A stretch of DNA of 64,000 nucleotides from Caulobacter sp. NIBR2454 (GTDB taxonomy: Bacteria > Pseudomonadota > Alphaproteobacteria > Caulobacterales > Caulobacteraceae), in NCBI RefSeq assembly GCF_027474405.1, contig NZ_CP114871.1, forward strand, positions 2,923,001-2,987,000. The letters run 5' to 3'. Of this stretch, positions 1-8,751 are shown one piece after another. The notes under the pieces were generated by a model, which did not search any database, was not told the DNA's origin, and was given only the letters and a program-made list of their open reading frames with translations. Position numbers and translations under genes: made by a program. Each line of letters starts with the position of its first letter. Position 1 is the stretch's first letter.

Positions 1-389
1 GCTTTGACGCCGACTTCCAGGTGGAAAGCTATCTGCGCCACCAGGGAGCCAGTTTCGTCGATCGCTTCGACGCCAACTCCTATCTCTACATCACCCGGGC
101 CATGGACTATTTCGACCTGGCTCAGACCCATGGCGGCATCTTGGCCGAGGCATTCCGCAAGGCGCGGGACGTCCGCTTCTGCGTCCTGTCCTTCACCACC
201 GACTGGCTCTATCCCACGGCTGAGAACCGCCACATCGTGCGGGCCCTCAACGCCGTCGGCGCCCGCGCCAGTTTCGTCGAGATCGAGAGCGACAAGGGCC
301 ATGACGCCTTCCTGCTGGACGAACCGGTGATGAACGCGGCGCTGTCAGGCTTCATGGCCGCCGCCGACCAGGCCAGGGGGCTGGCGTGA
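1..389 (+). CDS. metX: Homoserine O-acetyltransferase MetX, C-terminal part (truncated by window start)
   Basis: Only the last 128 codons are present, read from position 3; the start lies outside the window. MetX is an alpha/beta-hydrolase-fold acyltransferase that acylates homoserine in methionine synthesis. The fragment carries the end of the catalytic machinery: the aspartate in TTDWLYP and the histidine in KGHDAFL, both in the usual C-terminal positions. The stop codon overlaps the GTG start of metW by 4 bp, and metX-metW adjacency is the classic arrangement in Proteobacteria. Acetyl versus succinyl specificity cannot be judged from this fragment. Confidence 0.9.
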   Translation, partial: FDADFQVESYLRHQGASFVDRFDANSYLYITRAMDYFDLAQTHGGILAEAFRKARDVRFCVLSFTTDWLYPTAENRHIVRALNAVGARASFVEIESDKGHDAFLLDEPVMNAALSGFMAAADQARGLA

Positions 390-1051
390 GGCCTGTGATC
401 CGCGAGGACTTCAAGGAAATCCTGCGGCTCGTGCGTCCCGGCTCACGCGTGCTCGACGTGGGCTGCGGCGAAGGCGAGCTGCTGGAGATTCTGGCCCGCG
501 AGAAGCAGGTCGACGGGCGCGGGGTCGAGATCAGCCCCGAAGGCGTCGCCGCTGGCCTGTCGCGCGGCCTGGCCGTGGTGCAGGGCGACGCGGACCGTGA
601 TCTGGACCACTTCGCCACCAAGGCCTTTGACTACGCGGTGCTGTCCCAGACCCTGCAGGCGGTGCGCCACCCGCGCCACGTGCTGGGCGAGCTGCTGCGC
701 ATCGCCGACAACGCCATCGTCTCGTTCCCCAATTTCGGCCACTGGCGCGTGCGCTGGTCCCTGGTCAGCCGTGGCCGCATGCCCGAGACCCGGGCCCTGC
801 CCGAGCCCTGGTGGTCCACGCCCAACATCCACCTCTGCACCCTGGCCGACTTCCTGAGCCTGTGCGAGGACCTGGACCTGCGCATCGACGCCTGCGCCGC
901 CCTCGCCGAGGGTCGGCCCGCCCGCTCGATCGATCCGACCAAATCGATTGAAAACTGGCGCGCCGAGGCGGCGATTTTCCTGCTCAGCCGACGTGGCGAC
1001 GCCGAACCTACGGAACCTACAGCGCCGCGAGACGATCTCTTCGGCGGATGA
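386..1051 (+). CDS. metW: Methionine biosynthesis protein MetW
   Basis: 221 aa, GTG start inside the metX stop (GTGA overlap). It is a class I SAM-methyltransferase-like protein with the glycine-rich motif [13 protein letters not shown] near residues 22-33. The motif [11 protein letters not shown], about residues 113-123, and the following [14 protein letters not shown] are typical of MetW. MetW is required together with MetX for methionine synthesis in several Proteobacteria; its catalytic role is not settled. It is translationally coupled to metX upstream and overlaps the next gene by 4 bp, so all three are probably one transcript. Confidence 0.93.
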   Translation: MRPVIREDFKEILRLVRPGSRVLDVGCGEGELLEILAREKQVDGRGVEISPEGVAAGLSRGLAVVQGDADRDLDHFATKAFDYAVLSQTLQAVRHPRHVLGELLRIADNAIVSFPNFGHWRVRWSLVSRGRMPETRALPEPWWSTPNIHLCTLADFLSLCEDLDLRIDACAALAEGRPARSIDPTKSIENWRAEAAIFLLSRRGDAEPTEPTAPRDDLFGG

Positions 1052-1788
1052 AACTTCGCCTTGTCACCTACAACGTCCACCGCTGCGTGGGCGTGGATCG
1101 GCGCCTAGACGTCGAGCGTGTAGCCGACGTCATCGCCGCCCTGCGTCCTGACATCGTCGCCCTTCAGGAACTGGATGTCGGCCGCGCCCGCACCCGTGGC
1201 GTGGACCAGGCCCACAAGCTGGCCGAACTGCTCAAGATGAAGTCGCGCTTCCACCCGGCCATGAAGGTCGAGGAGGAGCTTTACGGCGACGCGATCCTCA
1301 CCGCCCTGCCCGAGCGGCTGATCCGCGCCGACTCATTGCCGGAATACAAGCGCGTGCCCGGACTGGAGCCGCGCGGCGCCGTCTGGGTGGCCATCGATAT
1401 CGGCGGCGGGCGAGAGCTTCAGGTGATCAACACCCACCTCGGGCTGATCCCGCAGGAGCAAAGGCTTCAGGCCGCCGCCCTGATCGACGGCTGGCTGGCG
1501 GACGAGGCTTTCACGGCCCCGGCGGTGCTGCTGGGCGACTTCAACGCCACCCCCTATTCCAAGACCTACCGCATGCTGCACGCGGCCATGCGCGACGCCC
1601 AGCTGGGCCGCCCACGCCCGCCGACGGCGACCTTTCCCTCGAACTTCCCCTTCCTGCGCATCGACCACGTGTTCCTGGCCGGTGACATCAAGGTTTGCGC
1701 GATCGAGAGCCCCTACGACACCCGCGCCCGGCAGGCGTCCGATCACCTGCCGCTGGTGGTGGAGATCGAAATCCCCACGGCCGGCTAG
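1048..1788 (+). CDS. Endonuclease/exonuclease/phosphatase (EEP) family protein
   Basis: 246 aa, ATG start overlapping the metW stop (ATGA). The EEP fold signatures run in order: TYNVHRC near the N terminus, ALQELDVGR with the metal-binding Glu around residue 40, INTHLGL, LGDFNATP with the Asp/Asn pair, and the closing SDHLPLVVE with the catalytic His. These are the Mg-dependent phosphodiesterase residues shared by exonuclease III, sphingomyelinases and inositol phosphatases. The substrate is not predictable; no signal peptide is visible, so it is probably cytoplasmic. Its stop shares a CTAG with the convergent PLD gene. Confidence 0.88.
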   Translation: MKLRLVTYNVHRCVGVDRRLDVERVADVIAALRPDIVALQELDVGRARTRGVDQAHKLAELLKMKSRFHPAMKVEEELYGDAILTALPERLIRADSLPEYKRVPGLEPRGAVWVAIDIGGGRELQVINTHLGLIPQEQRLQAAALIDGWLADEAFTAPAVLLGDFNATPYSKTYRMLHAAMRDAQLGRPRPPTATFPSNFPFLRIDHVFLAGDIKVCAIESPYDTRARQASDHLPLVVEIEIPTAG

Positions 1789-3293
1789 CAGTCCTCGCCG
1801 CCTTCCATCACGCAGGGCAGCAGTTCGGCCAGGTCACGCTTCAGCCGCTTGCGCCGGTTCCAGGGGTTCCAGGCGTCCTTGGTGGTGGTCGGGTCGCCCA
1901 GATGCCACTTGGAAACAAAGCGGGCGAACGGACCCGGCTTTCGCGTCTCGGCATGGGGCAGTCGGCGGGGCGGTTGATCCAGAATATCTATCGCCGCGGC
2001 CAGCCCGCCATGCGCCGCCATGGCCGCCCCCACCTCGTCGCCGCGCCGCTCCATGTAGTGCCCGATCAGGCGAGCGCGGAAGGTGCGGATCGCCGCGCGC
2101 GTCGCGTCCCCCTCCGGGCCGTGTTCGGCCTCCAACGCCACGTCCAGCTCGCTGTCCAGGCCGGTCGAGCGGTTGTTCAGGTTGGCCGACCCGATGCGCA
2201 GGAAGCTGTCATCGATGATCGCCACCTTGGAATGCACGATCACTGCTCCGCCGCCGGGAGTCAGCGGCGTGTACGCGGAAAACCGACCCTGCACATCGGC
2301 CGAGCGAAGGCGGTGGATCGCGGCCGAGCGGGCGCTGTCCATGGTGATCTGGTCGAAATAGCTGGGACTGTGGGCGGGGCCGATGGCCACGATCTCCGGT
2401 CCGTCGATCTCCAGCAACCGTTCCACCAGCGCCTCCACGATCAGGGGCGAGGTCAGGTACTGGTTCTCCAGAACGATCAGTCTCTTGGCGGCGGCGATGG
2501 AATCCAGGTGAAGCCGCAGGCATTCGCCATGGCCCTTGCGCCCCTTCCAGTCCGATGCGGTGCGCGCCAGGGCCACGGACTGCCGACGGGCTTGGACCAC
2601 GACCTGATCTGGCCACATCATCTCCCGCTCGGGCTGCAGCGGCGTCAACGGCTCGCCGGTCGCGGCGCGCCAGCGTTGTACGAAATGCTCGCTCAGCGCC
2701 TGGCCGACGGGCCCCTCCATCATCATCGAGACTTCATGCCGGGCCGGATAGCGGCGCCCGTTGGGCAGACGACGGCGCGGATCGTGATCGGCGTGGTGGC
2801 AGGTGTCCCAGCGATCCGGTCCCATGTCCCCACCGCTGATGAAGGCCAGGCGGCCGTCGATAATCACCGCCTTCTGGTGATGGCAGGCGCTCATGGGCAG
2901 GCTGTTGTCGAGCCGGAACTTGACCCGCGAGTCCGCGAAATAGGCCTGCGCCCGCTGCGGCGCGAACCACTGCGAGGCCGCGATCGGCGGCGGCATGTCC
3001 CAGGCCAGAATGCGCACGTCCAGCGCCGGATTCAGCGCCGCCATTCGCCGCAGCAGCAGCCCAAGCCTGTCGGCATGTTCCGGGTCTTTGCTGACGGGCG
3101 TCCGGTCCGGCGTAAGGCGGGTGAGCGGATCGAAGGTCCAGGCCAGAATCCAGATCGAGGATTTCGCCTTGAGCAGGGAGGCCTTCAGTGCGGCGAAATA
3201 GTCGGCGCTGTCGATGAGGAACGCGACGCGGTCGGCGCGCTCCTGCCGCCAGCAGTTGACGCCTGGACGGATGATTTCCGTCGCATCGTTCAT
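1785..3293 (-). CDS. Phospholipase D/cardiolipin synthase-like protein
   Basis: About 502 aa with two HKD motifs: HHQKAVIIDG in the N-terminal half and HSKVAIIDDSFLRIGSANLNNRS in the C-terminal half. This is the duplicated PLD catalytic arrangement that acts through a phosphohistidine intermediate on phosphodiester bonds of phospholipids. No N-terminal membrane helices are seen, unlike classical cardiolipin synthases, so a PLD-type phospholipase or transphosphatidylase is equally possible. The start at 3293 is preferred over an upstream in-frame ATG at 3326 because a GAGGGG ribosome binding site lies just upstream of it. It lies downstream of the P-II gene on the same strand. Confidence 0.85.
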   Translation of the reverse strand: MNDATEIIRPGVNCWRQERADRVAFLIDSADYFAALKASLLKAKSSIWILAWTFDPLTRLTPDRTPVSKDPEHADRLGLLLRRMAALNPALDVRILAWDMPPPIAASQWFAPQRAQAYFADSRVKFRLDNSLPMSACHHQKAVIIDGRLAFISGGDMGPDRWDTCHHADHDPRRRLPNGRRYPARHEVSMMMEGPVGQALSEHFVQRWRAATGEPLTPLQPEREMMWPDQVVVQARRQSVALARTASDWKGRKGHGECLRLHLDSIAAAKRLIVLENQYLTSPLIVEALVERLLEIDGPEIVAIGPAHSPSYFDQITMDSARSAAIHRLRSADVQGRFSAYTPLTPGGGAVIVHSKVAIIDDSFLRIGSANLNNRSTGLDSELDVALEAEHGPEGDATRAAIRTFRARLIGHYMERRGDEVGAAMAAHGGLAAAIDILDQPPRRLPHAETRKPGPFARFVSKWHLGDPTTTKDAWNPWNRRKRLKRDLAELLPCVMEGGEDC

Positions 3294-3372
3294 ATGCCCC
3301 TCGTCAAAACGCCCCATCGCCAGCATGAGGCCGCAACGCGCGAAACCGCCTTGCGGCTCCGCTTGTCCGTGG

Positions 3373-3717
3373 TCAGCCCGAAATCGCCGATGCGTCGCGC
3401 TCGCCCGTGCGGATCCGCAGGGCCTGCTCCAGGTCGAGGACGAAGATCTTGCCGTCGCCGATCTTGCCGCTGTTGGACGCCGCGACGATGGCGTCGCTGA
3501 CGCCGGCCACCAGATCGTCGGACACGGCGATCTCCAGTTTCACCTTGGGCAGCAGCTTCACCTCGTACTCGGCGCCGCGATAGATCTCGGTCTTGCCCTT
3601 CTGGCGGCCGTAGCCGCGCACCTCGGTCACGGTCAGTCCCGAAGCTCCCGCCTCGGTCACGGCGTCCAGCACCGCGTCGAGCCGGCTGGGTTTGATGATC
3701 GCGACGATCATTTTCAT
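3373..3717 (-). CDS. P-II family nitrogen regulatory protein (GlnB/GlnK)
   Basis: 114 aa, close to the 112-aa family length. The N-terminal MKMIVAIIKP, the T-loop around residues 37-55 (GRQKGKTEIYRGAEYEV) with the uridylylatable Tyr near position 51, and the C-terminal GKIGDGKIFV (B-loop) identify a P-II trimer. P-II proteins sense 2-oxoglutarate and ATP/ADP and control glutamine synthetase adenylylation, NtrB or AmtB. No glnA or amtB is adjacent, so GlnB versus GlnK cannot be decided from context. It sits 39 bp downstream of the methyltransferase gene on the same strand. Confidence 0.93.
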   Translation of the reverse strand: MKMIVAIIKPSRLDAVLDAVTEAGASGLTVTEVRGYGRQKGKTEIYRGAEYEVKLLPKVKLEIAVSDDLVAGVSDAIVAASNSGKIGDGKIFVLDLEQALRIRTGERDASAISG

Positions 3718-3756
3718 GCGAGGTCTCCGAGCAAATCGAGCACGTCTAAGCTAGGC

Positions 3757-4545
3757 CTAAACCCCTGGCGTTTCCAAGCGATCCGACGACAGTTGCTTGC
3801 GGCGCCCCGATGTCCGCGCCGGAGGCATGCCTACGGGCGAGGGCTGAAGGCCCGGAACCAGGACGTGCGCCCTGGCCCGCGCGCCGCGCGGCTTCACCGC
3901 GAAGGTCTGCTTGACCGCTTCCATCAGGATGATCCCCGCGAACCCGGGCCACAGCCGCGCGCCGGCCTGCTCGAACCCCTCGGCCCAGCGGGCGAAGGCG
4001 GCCATGGGCGGCGCGTAGAGCGCGCGGGTGTAGCCAGTCGGCTCCAGCTCCGCCTCGCGCAGCAGGCTTTCCAACTGCAGGCGGGTGAAGGGGCGGCCGT
4101 GGCCGAAAGGGGTCTTTTCGGCGTTCGCCCAGGCGCCGTTGCGCGCGGCCACCGCCACGATCACCCGACCCGTAGGCGCGGTGATCCGGCCGATCTCGCA
4201 CAGCAGTTGCAGCGGGTCGGGGCTCTCTTCCAGGGCATGGACCGCCAGGACCCGGTCGAACATGGCGTTTCGGAACGGCAGATCGCCCTCCTCCACCAGC
4301 ACCGAGCGGTTGCGCCCGTTGCGGGGCCAGACCTCGACCCCCTGGGCGCCCGGCATGGCCGCCAGGACCCGGCGGGGGCGATGATCGAGATACTGCAGAA
4401 AGGGCGTGGGATAGCCGACGCCGAGCACGTCCAGCCCGGCCGCGTCGCCCCAGGCTTCGCTCACCTTGCGGGCCAGCATCTCCCGCGCGACCCGGCCAAG
4501 CGGCGAGCCGTAGAAGGCGCGGAGTTCCAGAACGTCACGACGCAT
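3757..4545 (-). CDS. Class I SAM-dependent methyltransferase
   Basis: 262 aa. A Methyltransferase_11-like core is visible: the SAM-binding segment LDVLGVGYPTPFLQYL around residues 38-53 (degenerate, with GVGYP in place of the usual GxGxG), then LPFRNAMFDRVLAVHALE as the post-II region and GRVIVAVAARNG as motif III. The C-terminal tail is rich in basic residues and proline. It is divergent from gloB across about 70 bp, a common gene pair in alphaproteobacteria. The substrate is unknown. The P-II gene follows closely on the same strand. Confidence 0.8.
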   Translation of the reverse strand: MRRDVLELRAFYGSPLGRVAREMLARKVSEAWGDAAGLDVLGVGYPTPFLQYLDHRPRRVLAAMPGAQGVEVWPRNGRNRSVLVEEGDLPFRNAMFDRVLAVHALEESPDPLQLLCEIGRITAPTGRVIVAVAARNGAWANAEKTPFGHGRPFTRLQLESLLREAELEPTGYTRALYAPPMAAFARWAEGFEQAGARLWPGFAGIILMEAVKQTFAVKPRGARARAHVLVPGLQPSPVGMPPARTSGRRKQLSSDRLETPGV

Positions 4546-4615
4546 ATCCGTTCTATACCGGAGTCGCGGCCCTTGGGGTTATGCCCCGCGTCCAAATCGC
4601 CGTAGATTTGGGGCC

Positions 4616-5341
4616 ATGCCCATCACGGTTCATCAGTTTCCCTGTCTGTCCGACAACTATGGCTTCCTCGTGCGCGATGAAGCGACGGGCCAGGTCGCGA
4701 CCATCGACACCCCGGACGCCGATGCGATCCTGGCAGAGGCCGCCAAGCTGGGCTGGCGGATCGACATGATCCTCAACACCCACTGGCATCCTGACCATGC
4801 CGGCGGCAATGCGGCGATCAAGGCCGCCATGGGCGCGACCATCGTCGGCCCCAACGAAGTGACCCGCATCGCGCCGCTGGATCGGCCGGTAGGCGGCGGC
4901 GAGACGGTGATGCTCGGGGAAACGGCCTTTCAGGTCATCGACACCGGCGGCCATACCTTGGGCCACATCGCCTATCACGATGCCGCCGATGGTGTGGCCT
5001 TCGTGGGCGACACCCTGTTCGCCCTGGGCTGCGGCCGCCTGTTCGAGGGCACCGCCGAACAGATGTGGGACAGCCTGTCGCGCCTGACCGCCCTGCCGGA
5101 CGAGACGCGCGTCTACTGCGCCCACGAATACACAGCCTCCAACGCGCGCTTCGCCCTGTCGCTGGAGCATGACGACGCCCTGACCGCCCGTGCGGAAGCC
5201 GTCTTCGCCGCCCGCGAGCGCGGCGAGCCCACGGTGCCGACCACAATCGGCGTGGAGAAGGCGACCAATCCCTTCCTGCTGGCGGGCGACGCCGAGCGCT
5301 TCGCCGCCGTGCGGGCCGCCAAGGACGCCTTCAAGGGATGA
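4616..5341 (+). CDS. gloB: Hydroxyacylglutathione hydrolase (glyoxalase II)
   Basis: 241 aa metallo-beta-lactamase-fold enzyme that hydrolyses S-lactoylglutathione to D-lactate and glutathione, the second step of methylglyoxal detoxification. The metal motif NTHWHPDHAGGN (THxHxDH, about residues 53-64), GGHTLGHI, the bridging Asp in FVGDTLFALGCGRLFEGT and the C-terminal YCAHEYTASNARF with its His ligand all match GloB rather than generic MBL proteins. The C-terminal region ends in the usual NPFLL element. Its stop overlaps the ATG of the next gene by 4 bp. Confidence 0.95.
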   Translation: MPITVHQFPCLSDNYGFLVRDEATGQVATIDTPDADAILAEAAKLGWRIDMILNTHWHPDHAGGNAAIKAAMGATIVGPNEVTRIAPLDRPVGGGETVMLGETAFQVIDTGGHTLGHIAYHDAADGVAFVGDTLFALGCGRLFEGTAEQMWDSLSRLTALPDETRVYCAHEYTASNARFALSLEHDDALTARAEAVFAARERGEPTVPTTIGVEKATNPFLLAGDAERFAAVRAAKDAFKG

Positions 5342-5796
5342 CCGACGGCCCGGCCGACATCGTCCGCCTGCTGGACCTGCGGCCTTGGTCCGGCGGCTGG
5401 TGGAAGGAGATGGGTCGCTACGAAGATCCGTTCCGCATCCAGGGCCTGCTGCTGATCGAGGCCGGCCAGCCCGTCGATATGCTCATGGAGACGGTCGAGG
5501 TCCTGAAGCTGAACAATGGCGGCCCCATCGCTGTCACCTTTACCTCGCCGGCGGGCGAGGTCTTCGGCTGCACGCTGTCGGAACATCAGCAGACGGCGGG
5601 TCCGGCGGGTTGGCGGCGGGAAATCCAGTGCGCCGGGGCCTGGGGCCTGATGACCCGCACCCTGATGCCCGGCTACCCCCTCGATGAGCCGGCCGTCCCC
5701 GACGCCCAGGTCGAGGTCGAGCCGGTCAGTGCTCCCCGGCTGCGGCGGCGATCTTCTCGGACGACGGTCGCCCGGCCAGGCCGAGGTCGGGGGTGA
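5338..5796 (+). CDS. DUF985/cupin_5-like protein (divergent)
   Basis: 152 aa, ATG overlapping the gloB stop. The start (DIVRLLDLRPWSGGWWKEMGRYEDP) and the end of the core (GAWGLMTRTLMPGYPLDE) resemble the first and last strands of the DUF985 cupin family, whose members usually end in a PGFxFxDFEL motif; the central His-containing cupin motif is not evident. The last 24 residues are a low-complexity Arg-rich tail running 71 bp into the convergent gene, so the true end may have been altered by a frameshift. Function unknown; translational coupling to gloB is the only contextual clue. Confidence 0.6.
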   Translation: MTDGPADIVRLLDLRPWSGGWWKEMGRYEDPFRIQGLLLIEAGQPVDMLMETVEVLKLNNGGPIAVTFTSPAGEVFGCTLSEHQQTAGPAGWRREIQCAGAWGLMTRTLMPGYPLDEPAVPDAQVEVEPVSAPRLRRRSSRTTVARPGRGRG

Positions 5797-6502
5797 CGGT
5801 GATCCGCACGACGCCCTTCTTCAGATGGGCGGACGGCTTGCGGCCCTTGTCGATGACCACCTTGTCGATCTTTGAAACCGCCTGTTTGCCCCCAGGGCGT
5901 CGGACCAGGCGCGTCACCGCGTCGGCGGCCAGCGCGGCGGCGTCGGCGGTCAGGGCCGAGGAATCGGCGGTGACGTCCGCCTCAAAGGAAATCAGGCGCT
6001 GCGCGGCCCGGCTCGCCTTGGCGCTGGCCGCGGCCAGGCGCTGAAGTACGGCGCTGGGGCTGAGAACCGGAAGCTTTATCGGCGCCACCTCGCCCGCCAC
6101 CGCCGCGGCGGCGCCGGCCGGGCGCTGTTGGGTGAAGACGGTCAGGCCGCCCAGTTTGGTGGCCCGCAGGACCGGCTGGCCCAGATCGTTCTTGTAGATG
6201 ATGTCGCCGCGCGGCGCGGGGTGCGGCTCCAGCGCCCAGACCTCGGACTGCCCCTCGAAGCGAAGCAGAGGCCGCTCCTGGCTGCGGTCGAAGACGAAGC
6301 GCACGCCGGTTTCGGAAACATAGCGGGCGGCAGGCGGCGCCGGCGCGCGGCGCATCTCGTTGCGTGAATTGTACAGGGCGTCGCGCAGACTTCCCGTCTG
6401 GGCGAGGGCGGGCGAAGCGCCAGCGACTGTCGCAAGCACGCATAGCGCGCCCGTCCCCTTGCGAACGACGGCCCGGAAGATCGCCGATCTACGTCCTACC
6501 AT
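5726..6502 (-). CDS. Secreted protein, DUF4908-like
   Basis: 258 aa. Residues 1-35 form a signal peptide (basic start, hydrophobic core, ASPALAQ cleavage site). The mature part starts with SLRDALYNSRNEMRR and contains RYVSETGVRFVFDRS and GDIIYKNDLGQPVLRATKLGGLTVFT, which I recall as the pattern of the DUF4908 family of Caulobacterales; this assignment is from memory. The C-terminal third is Ala-rich and helical, ending in a short basic strand region. Periplasmic or outer-membrane associated; no function known. Its 3' end overlaps the DUF985-like gene by 71 bp. Confidence 0.7.
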   Translation of the reverse strand: MVGRRSAIFRAVVRKGTGALCVLATVAGASPALAQTGSLRDALYNSRNEMRRAPAPPAARYVSETGVRFVFDRSQERPLLRFEGQSEVWALEPHPAPRGDIIYKNDLGQPVLRATKLGGLTVFTQQRPAGAAAAVAGEVAPIKLPVLSPSAVLQRLAAASAKASRAAQRLISFEADVTADSSALTADAAALAADAVTRLVRRPGGKQAVSKIDKVVIDKGRKPSAHLKKGVVRITVTPDLGLAGRPSSEKIAAAAGEH

Positions 6503-6522
6503 AACTTGAGCAAATGCATGCC

Positions 6523-6558
6523 GACTGGGGCGGATTTTGGACGTGTCACGCCCCAGTC
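6523..6558. terminator. Inverted repeat downstream of phaB, possible terminator
   Basis: GACTGGGGC (6523-6531) and GCCCCAGTC (6550-6558) form a perfect 9-bp inverted repeat with an 18-nt loop, lying between the phaB stop and the start of the DUF4908-like gene. There is no T-run on either strand, so it may be a Rho-assisted transcript end for phaB or an operator for the downstream gene. Confidence 0.35.
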
Positions 6559-6580
6559 TTGACGCCTCAAGGTTCAGCTA

Positions 6581-7306
6581 TCAAGCCGCCATGTACTGGC
6601 CGCCGTTAAGCGTCAGCGTGGCCCCGGTGACGAATCCCGCCCGCTCGCCCGACAGGAACGAGACCATGTCGGCGATCTCCTCACCCTTGCCCAGGCGCCC
6701 CACCGGGATGCCGGCGATGATACCCTGCAGGACATTCTCGGGCACCGCCGAGACCATCTCGGTATCGATGTAGCCCGGGCAGATGCAGTTCACCGTGATG
6801 CCCTTCTTGGCGTTCTCCAGGGCCAGCGCCTTGGTGAAGCCGATCAGGCCGGCCTTGGCCGCCGAATAGTTGGTTTGGCCGACCTGGCCCTTCTGGCCGT
6901 TGATCGAGGAGATGTTGACGATCCGGCCCCAGCCGCGCTCGCGCATGCCCTCGATGACCTGCCGGGTCATGTTAAAGGCGCTGTCCATGTTCACGCGGAT
7001 AACTTCCGACCACTGCTCGTAGGTCATCTTGTGGAAGAAGCCGTCGCGGGTGATGCCCGCGTTGTTGATCAGCACGTCGATGGGTCCCAGCTTGCCCTCG
7101 ACCTCGGCGACGGCGCGGGCGCAGTCCTCGAACACGCCGACATTGCCTTTGACGACCATGACGCCGATCTCGGCGGCGCACTTGGCGGCGGCTTCCTCGT
7201 TACCCGAATAGCCGGCCGCGACCTCCATGCCGTCGGCCTTCAACCGCTCCACGATCGCGCGGCCGATACCGCGCGTTCCGCCCGTGACAAACGCCACTCT
7301 CGCCAT
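6581..7306 (-). CDS. phaB: Acetoacetyl-CoA reductase (NADPH)
   Basis: 241 aa classical short-chain dehydrogenase. The cofactor motif VTGGTRGIGRAI is at residues 7-18, the NNAGITRDGFFHKM segment (about 85-98) is characteristic of PhaB/FabG, and the catalytic triad is S in NISSINGQKGQ, then YSAAK (about 149-153). The Q-K-G-Q and NCICPGYIDTEM segments favour PhaB. It reduces acetoacetyl-CoA to (R)-3-hydroxybutyryl-CoA for polyhydroxybutyrate synthesis. It lies 58 bp downstream of phaA with a strong GAGGGAGGAAG ribosome binding site, forming phaA-phaB. Confidence 0.95.
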   Translation of the reverse strand: MARVAFVTGGTRGIGRAIVERLKADGMEVAAGYSGNEEAAAKCAAEIGVMVVKGNVGVFEDCARAVAEVEGKLGPIDVLINNAGITRDGFFHKMTYEQWSEVIRVNMDSAFNMTRQVIEGMRERGWGRIVNISSINGQKGQVGQTNYSAAKAGLIGFTKALALENAKKGITVNCICPGYIDTEMVSAVPENVLQGIIAGIPVGRLGKGEEIADMVSFLSGERAGFVTGATLTLNGGQYMAA

Positions 7307-7364
7307 GACTTCCTCCCTCTAGGTTTTATATTTTTGGTTGTCGTTCCGGTCGTTGTCGAGGCGG

Positions 7365-8540
7365 CTAGACCGCCTCGACACACATTGCGACGCCCATGCC
7401 GCCGCCGATGCACAACGTCGCCAGGCCCTTCTTGGCACCCGAACGTTTCATCTCATGCAGTAGAGTCGTCAGGATCCGCGCGCCGGACGCGCCGATCGGA
7501 TGGCCGATGGCGATGGCGCCGCCGTTGACGTTGGTCTTGGCCGGGTCGAGGCCGAGTTCGCGCACGACACACAGCGACTGGGCGGCGAAGGCTTCATTGC
7601 TCTCCACCAGGTCCAGGTCGGCGACGGTCCAGCCGGCTTTCTCCAGCGCCTTCTTGCTGGCCGGGATCGGCCCGGTGCCCATGATCTCCGGTTCGACGCC
7701 GGCATTGGCCCAGGAGGCGATGCGGGCCAGCGGCTTCAGGCCGCGCGTGGCCGCCTCGTCGGCGCTCATCAGCACCAGGGCCGCGGCCCCGTCATTGAGG
7801 CCGGACGCGTTGGCGGCGGTCACCGAGCCGTCCTTGGTGAAGGCCGGACGCAGGCCCGACACGCTTTCCAGCGTCGCGCCATGACGGATGTACTCGTCCT
7901 GATCCACCACCGTGTCGCCCTTGCGGCCCTTGATGGTCACGGGCGCGATCTCGTCGGCGAACTTGCCGGCCTTCTGAGCGGCCTCGGCCTTGTTCTGGCT
8001 GGCCACGGCGAAGCTGTCCTGATCGCCGCGCGTGATCTGCCAGCGGCTGGCGATGTTCTCGGCGGTCTGGCCCATGTGATAGCCGTGGAAGGCGTCCCAC
8101 AAGCCGTCCTTGATCATGGTGTCGACGAAACCCAAGTCGCCCATCTTTTGCCCGTTGCGCAGGTGGGCGGCGTGGGGCGCCTGGCTCATGCTTTCCTGAC
8201 CGCCGGCCACGACGATCTTGGCGTCGCCCGCGGCGATCTGCTGGGCGGCGAGCGCGACGGCGCGCAGACCAGAGCCGCACAGCTGGTTCAGGCTCCAGGC
8301 CGGGCTTTCCACCGGGATGCCGGCGTTGACCGAAGCCTGACGGGCGGGGCCCTGACCGGCGGCGGCCTGCAGCACCTGGCCCAGGATCACCTCATCCACG
8401 TCGGCAGGGGCGACCCTCGCACGCTCGATGGCGGCCTGGATCGCGACCTTGCCCAGCTCATGGGCGGGCAGGCTGGAGAGAGAGCCGTTGAACGCGCCGA
8501 CGGGCGTGCGAGCGGCGGAGACGATGACGATGTCGGTCAT
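7365..8540 (-). CDS. phaA: Acetyl-CoA C-acetyltransferase (beta-ketothiolase)
   Basis: 391 aa, the usual thiolase length. Catalytic residues are in place: the nucleophile Cys in [14 protein letters not shown] (about residue 89), the NEAFAAQ motif, [17 protein letters not shown] with the catalytic His, and [13 protein letters not shown] with the C-terminal Cys. It condenses two acetyl-CoA to acetoacetyl-CoA. The start at 8540 begins [15 protein letters not shown], the conserved thiolase start, and has GGGAG upstream; an in-frame extension to 8624 would run through the divergent promoter region. phaB follows, and phaR is divergent. Confidence 0.95.
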   Translation of the reverse strand: MTDIVIVSAARTPVGAFNGSLSSLPAHELGKVAIQAAIERARVAPADVDEVILGQVLQAAAGQGPARQASVNAGIPVESPAWSLNQLCGSGLRAVALAAQQIAAGDAKIVVAGGQESMSQAPHAAHLRNGQKMGDLGFVDTMIKDGLWDAFHGYHMGQTAENIASRWQITRGDQDSFAVASQNKAEAAQKAGKFADEIAPVTIKGRKGDTVVDQDEYIRHGATLESVSGLRPAFTKDGSVTAANASGLNDGAAALVLMSADEAATRGLKPLARIASWANAGVEPEIMGTGPIPASKKALEKAGWTVADLDLVESNEAFAAQSLCVVRELGLDPAKTNVNGGAIAIGHPIGASGARILTTLLHEMKRSGAKKGLATLCIGGGMGVAMCVEAV

Positions 8541-8578
8541 GAAGGTAGCTCCCGTGGTTCCCGTGAGGCCGTGGTCTC

Positions 8579-8718
8579 CTGCAGAGCCGCAGCCTTCGTT
8601 ATTGTGCAGTGCGGTAGAATGCACGCCGGGAGCAAGGAGTCACGCCCGCATTCGCAGAAATCCGATAGTCGTCTGACCACTGGCGTCGCGGGCGGCTATC
8701 CGCGATACTGCATCGCAG
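8579..8718. promoter_or_regulatory. Divergent phaA/phaR regulatory region with candidate PhaR operators
   Basis: Three dyads lie between the divergent starts: CTGC-N6-GCAG (8579-8592), GTGCA-N11-TGCAC (8604-8624) and CTGC-ATC-GCAG (8708-8718). The last is 33 bp upstream of the phaR start, the first about 40 bp upstream of phaA. CTGC-spacer-GCAG dyads resemble, from memory, sites reported for PhaR in other alphaproteobacteria, so autoregulation and control of phaAB are plausible. Sequence dyads are observed; the assignment to PhaR is inference. Confidence 0.45.
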
Positions 8719-8751
8719 AACGGCCGAATGGGCCGCGCCCTTGGGAACGAA

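Noticed and set aside
1695..3500. 601-codon open frame on the + strand
   Set aside because: Antisense shadow of the PLD-family gene and part of the P-II gene.
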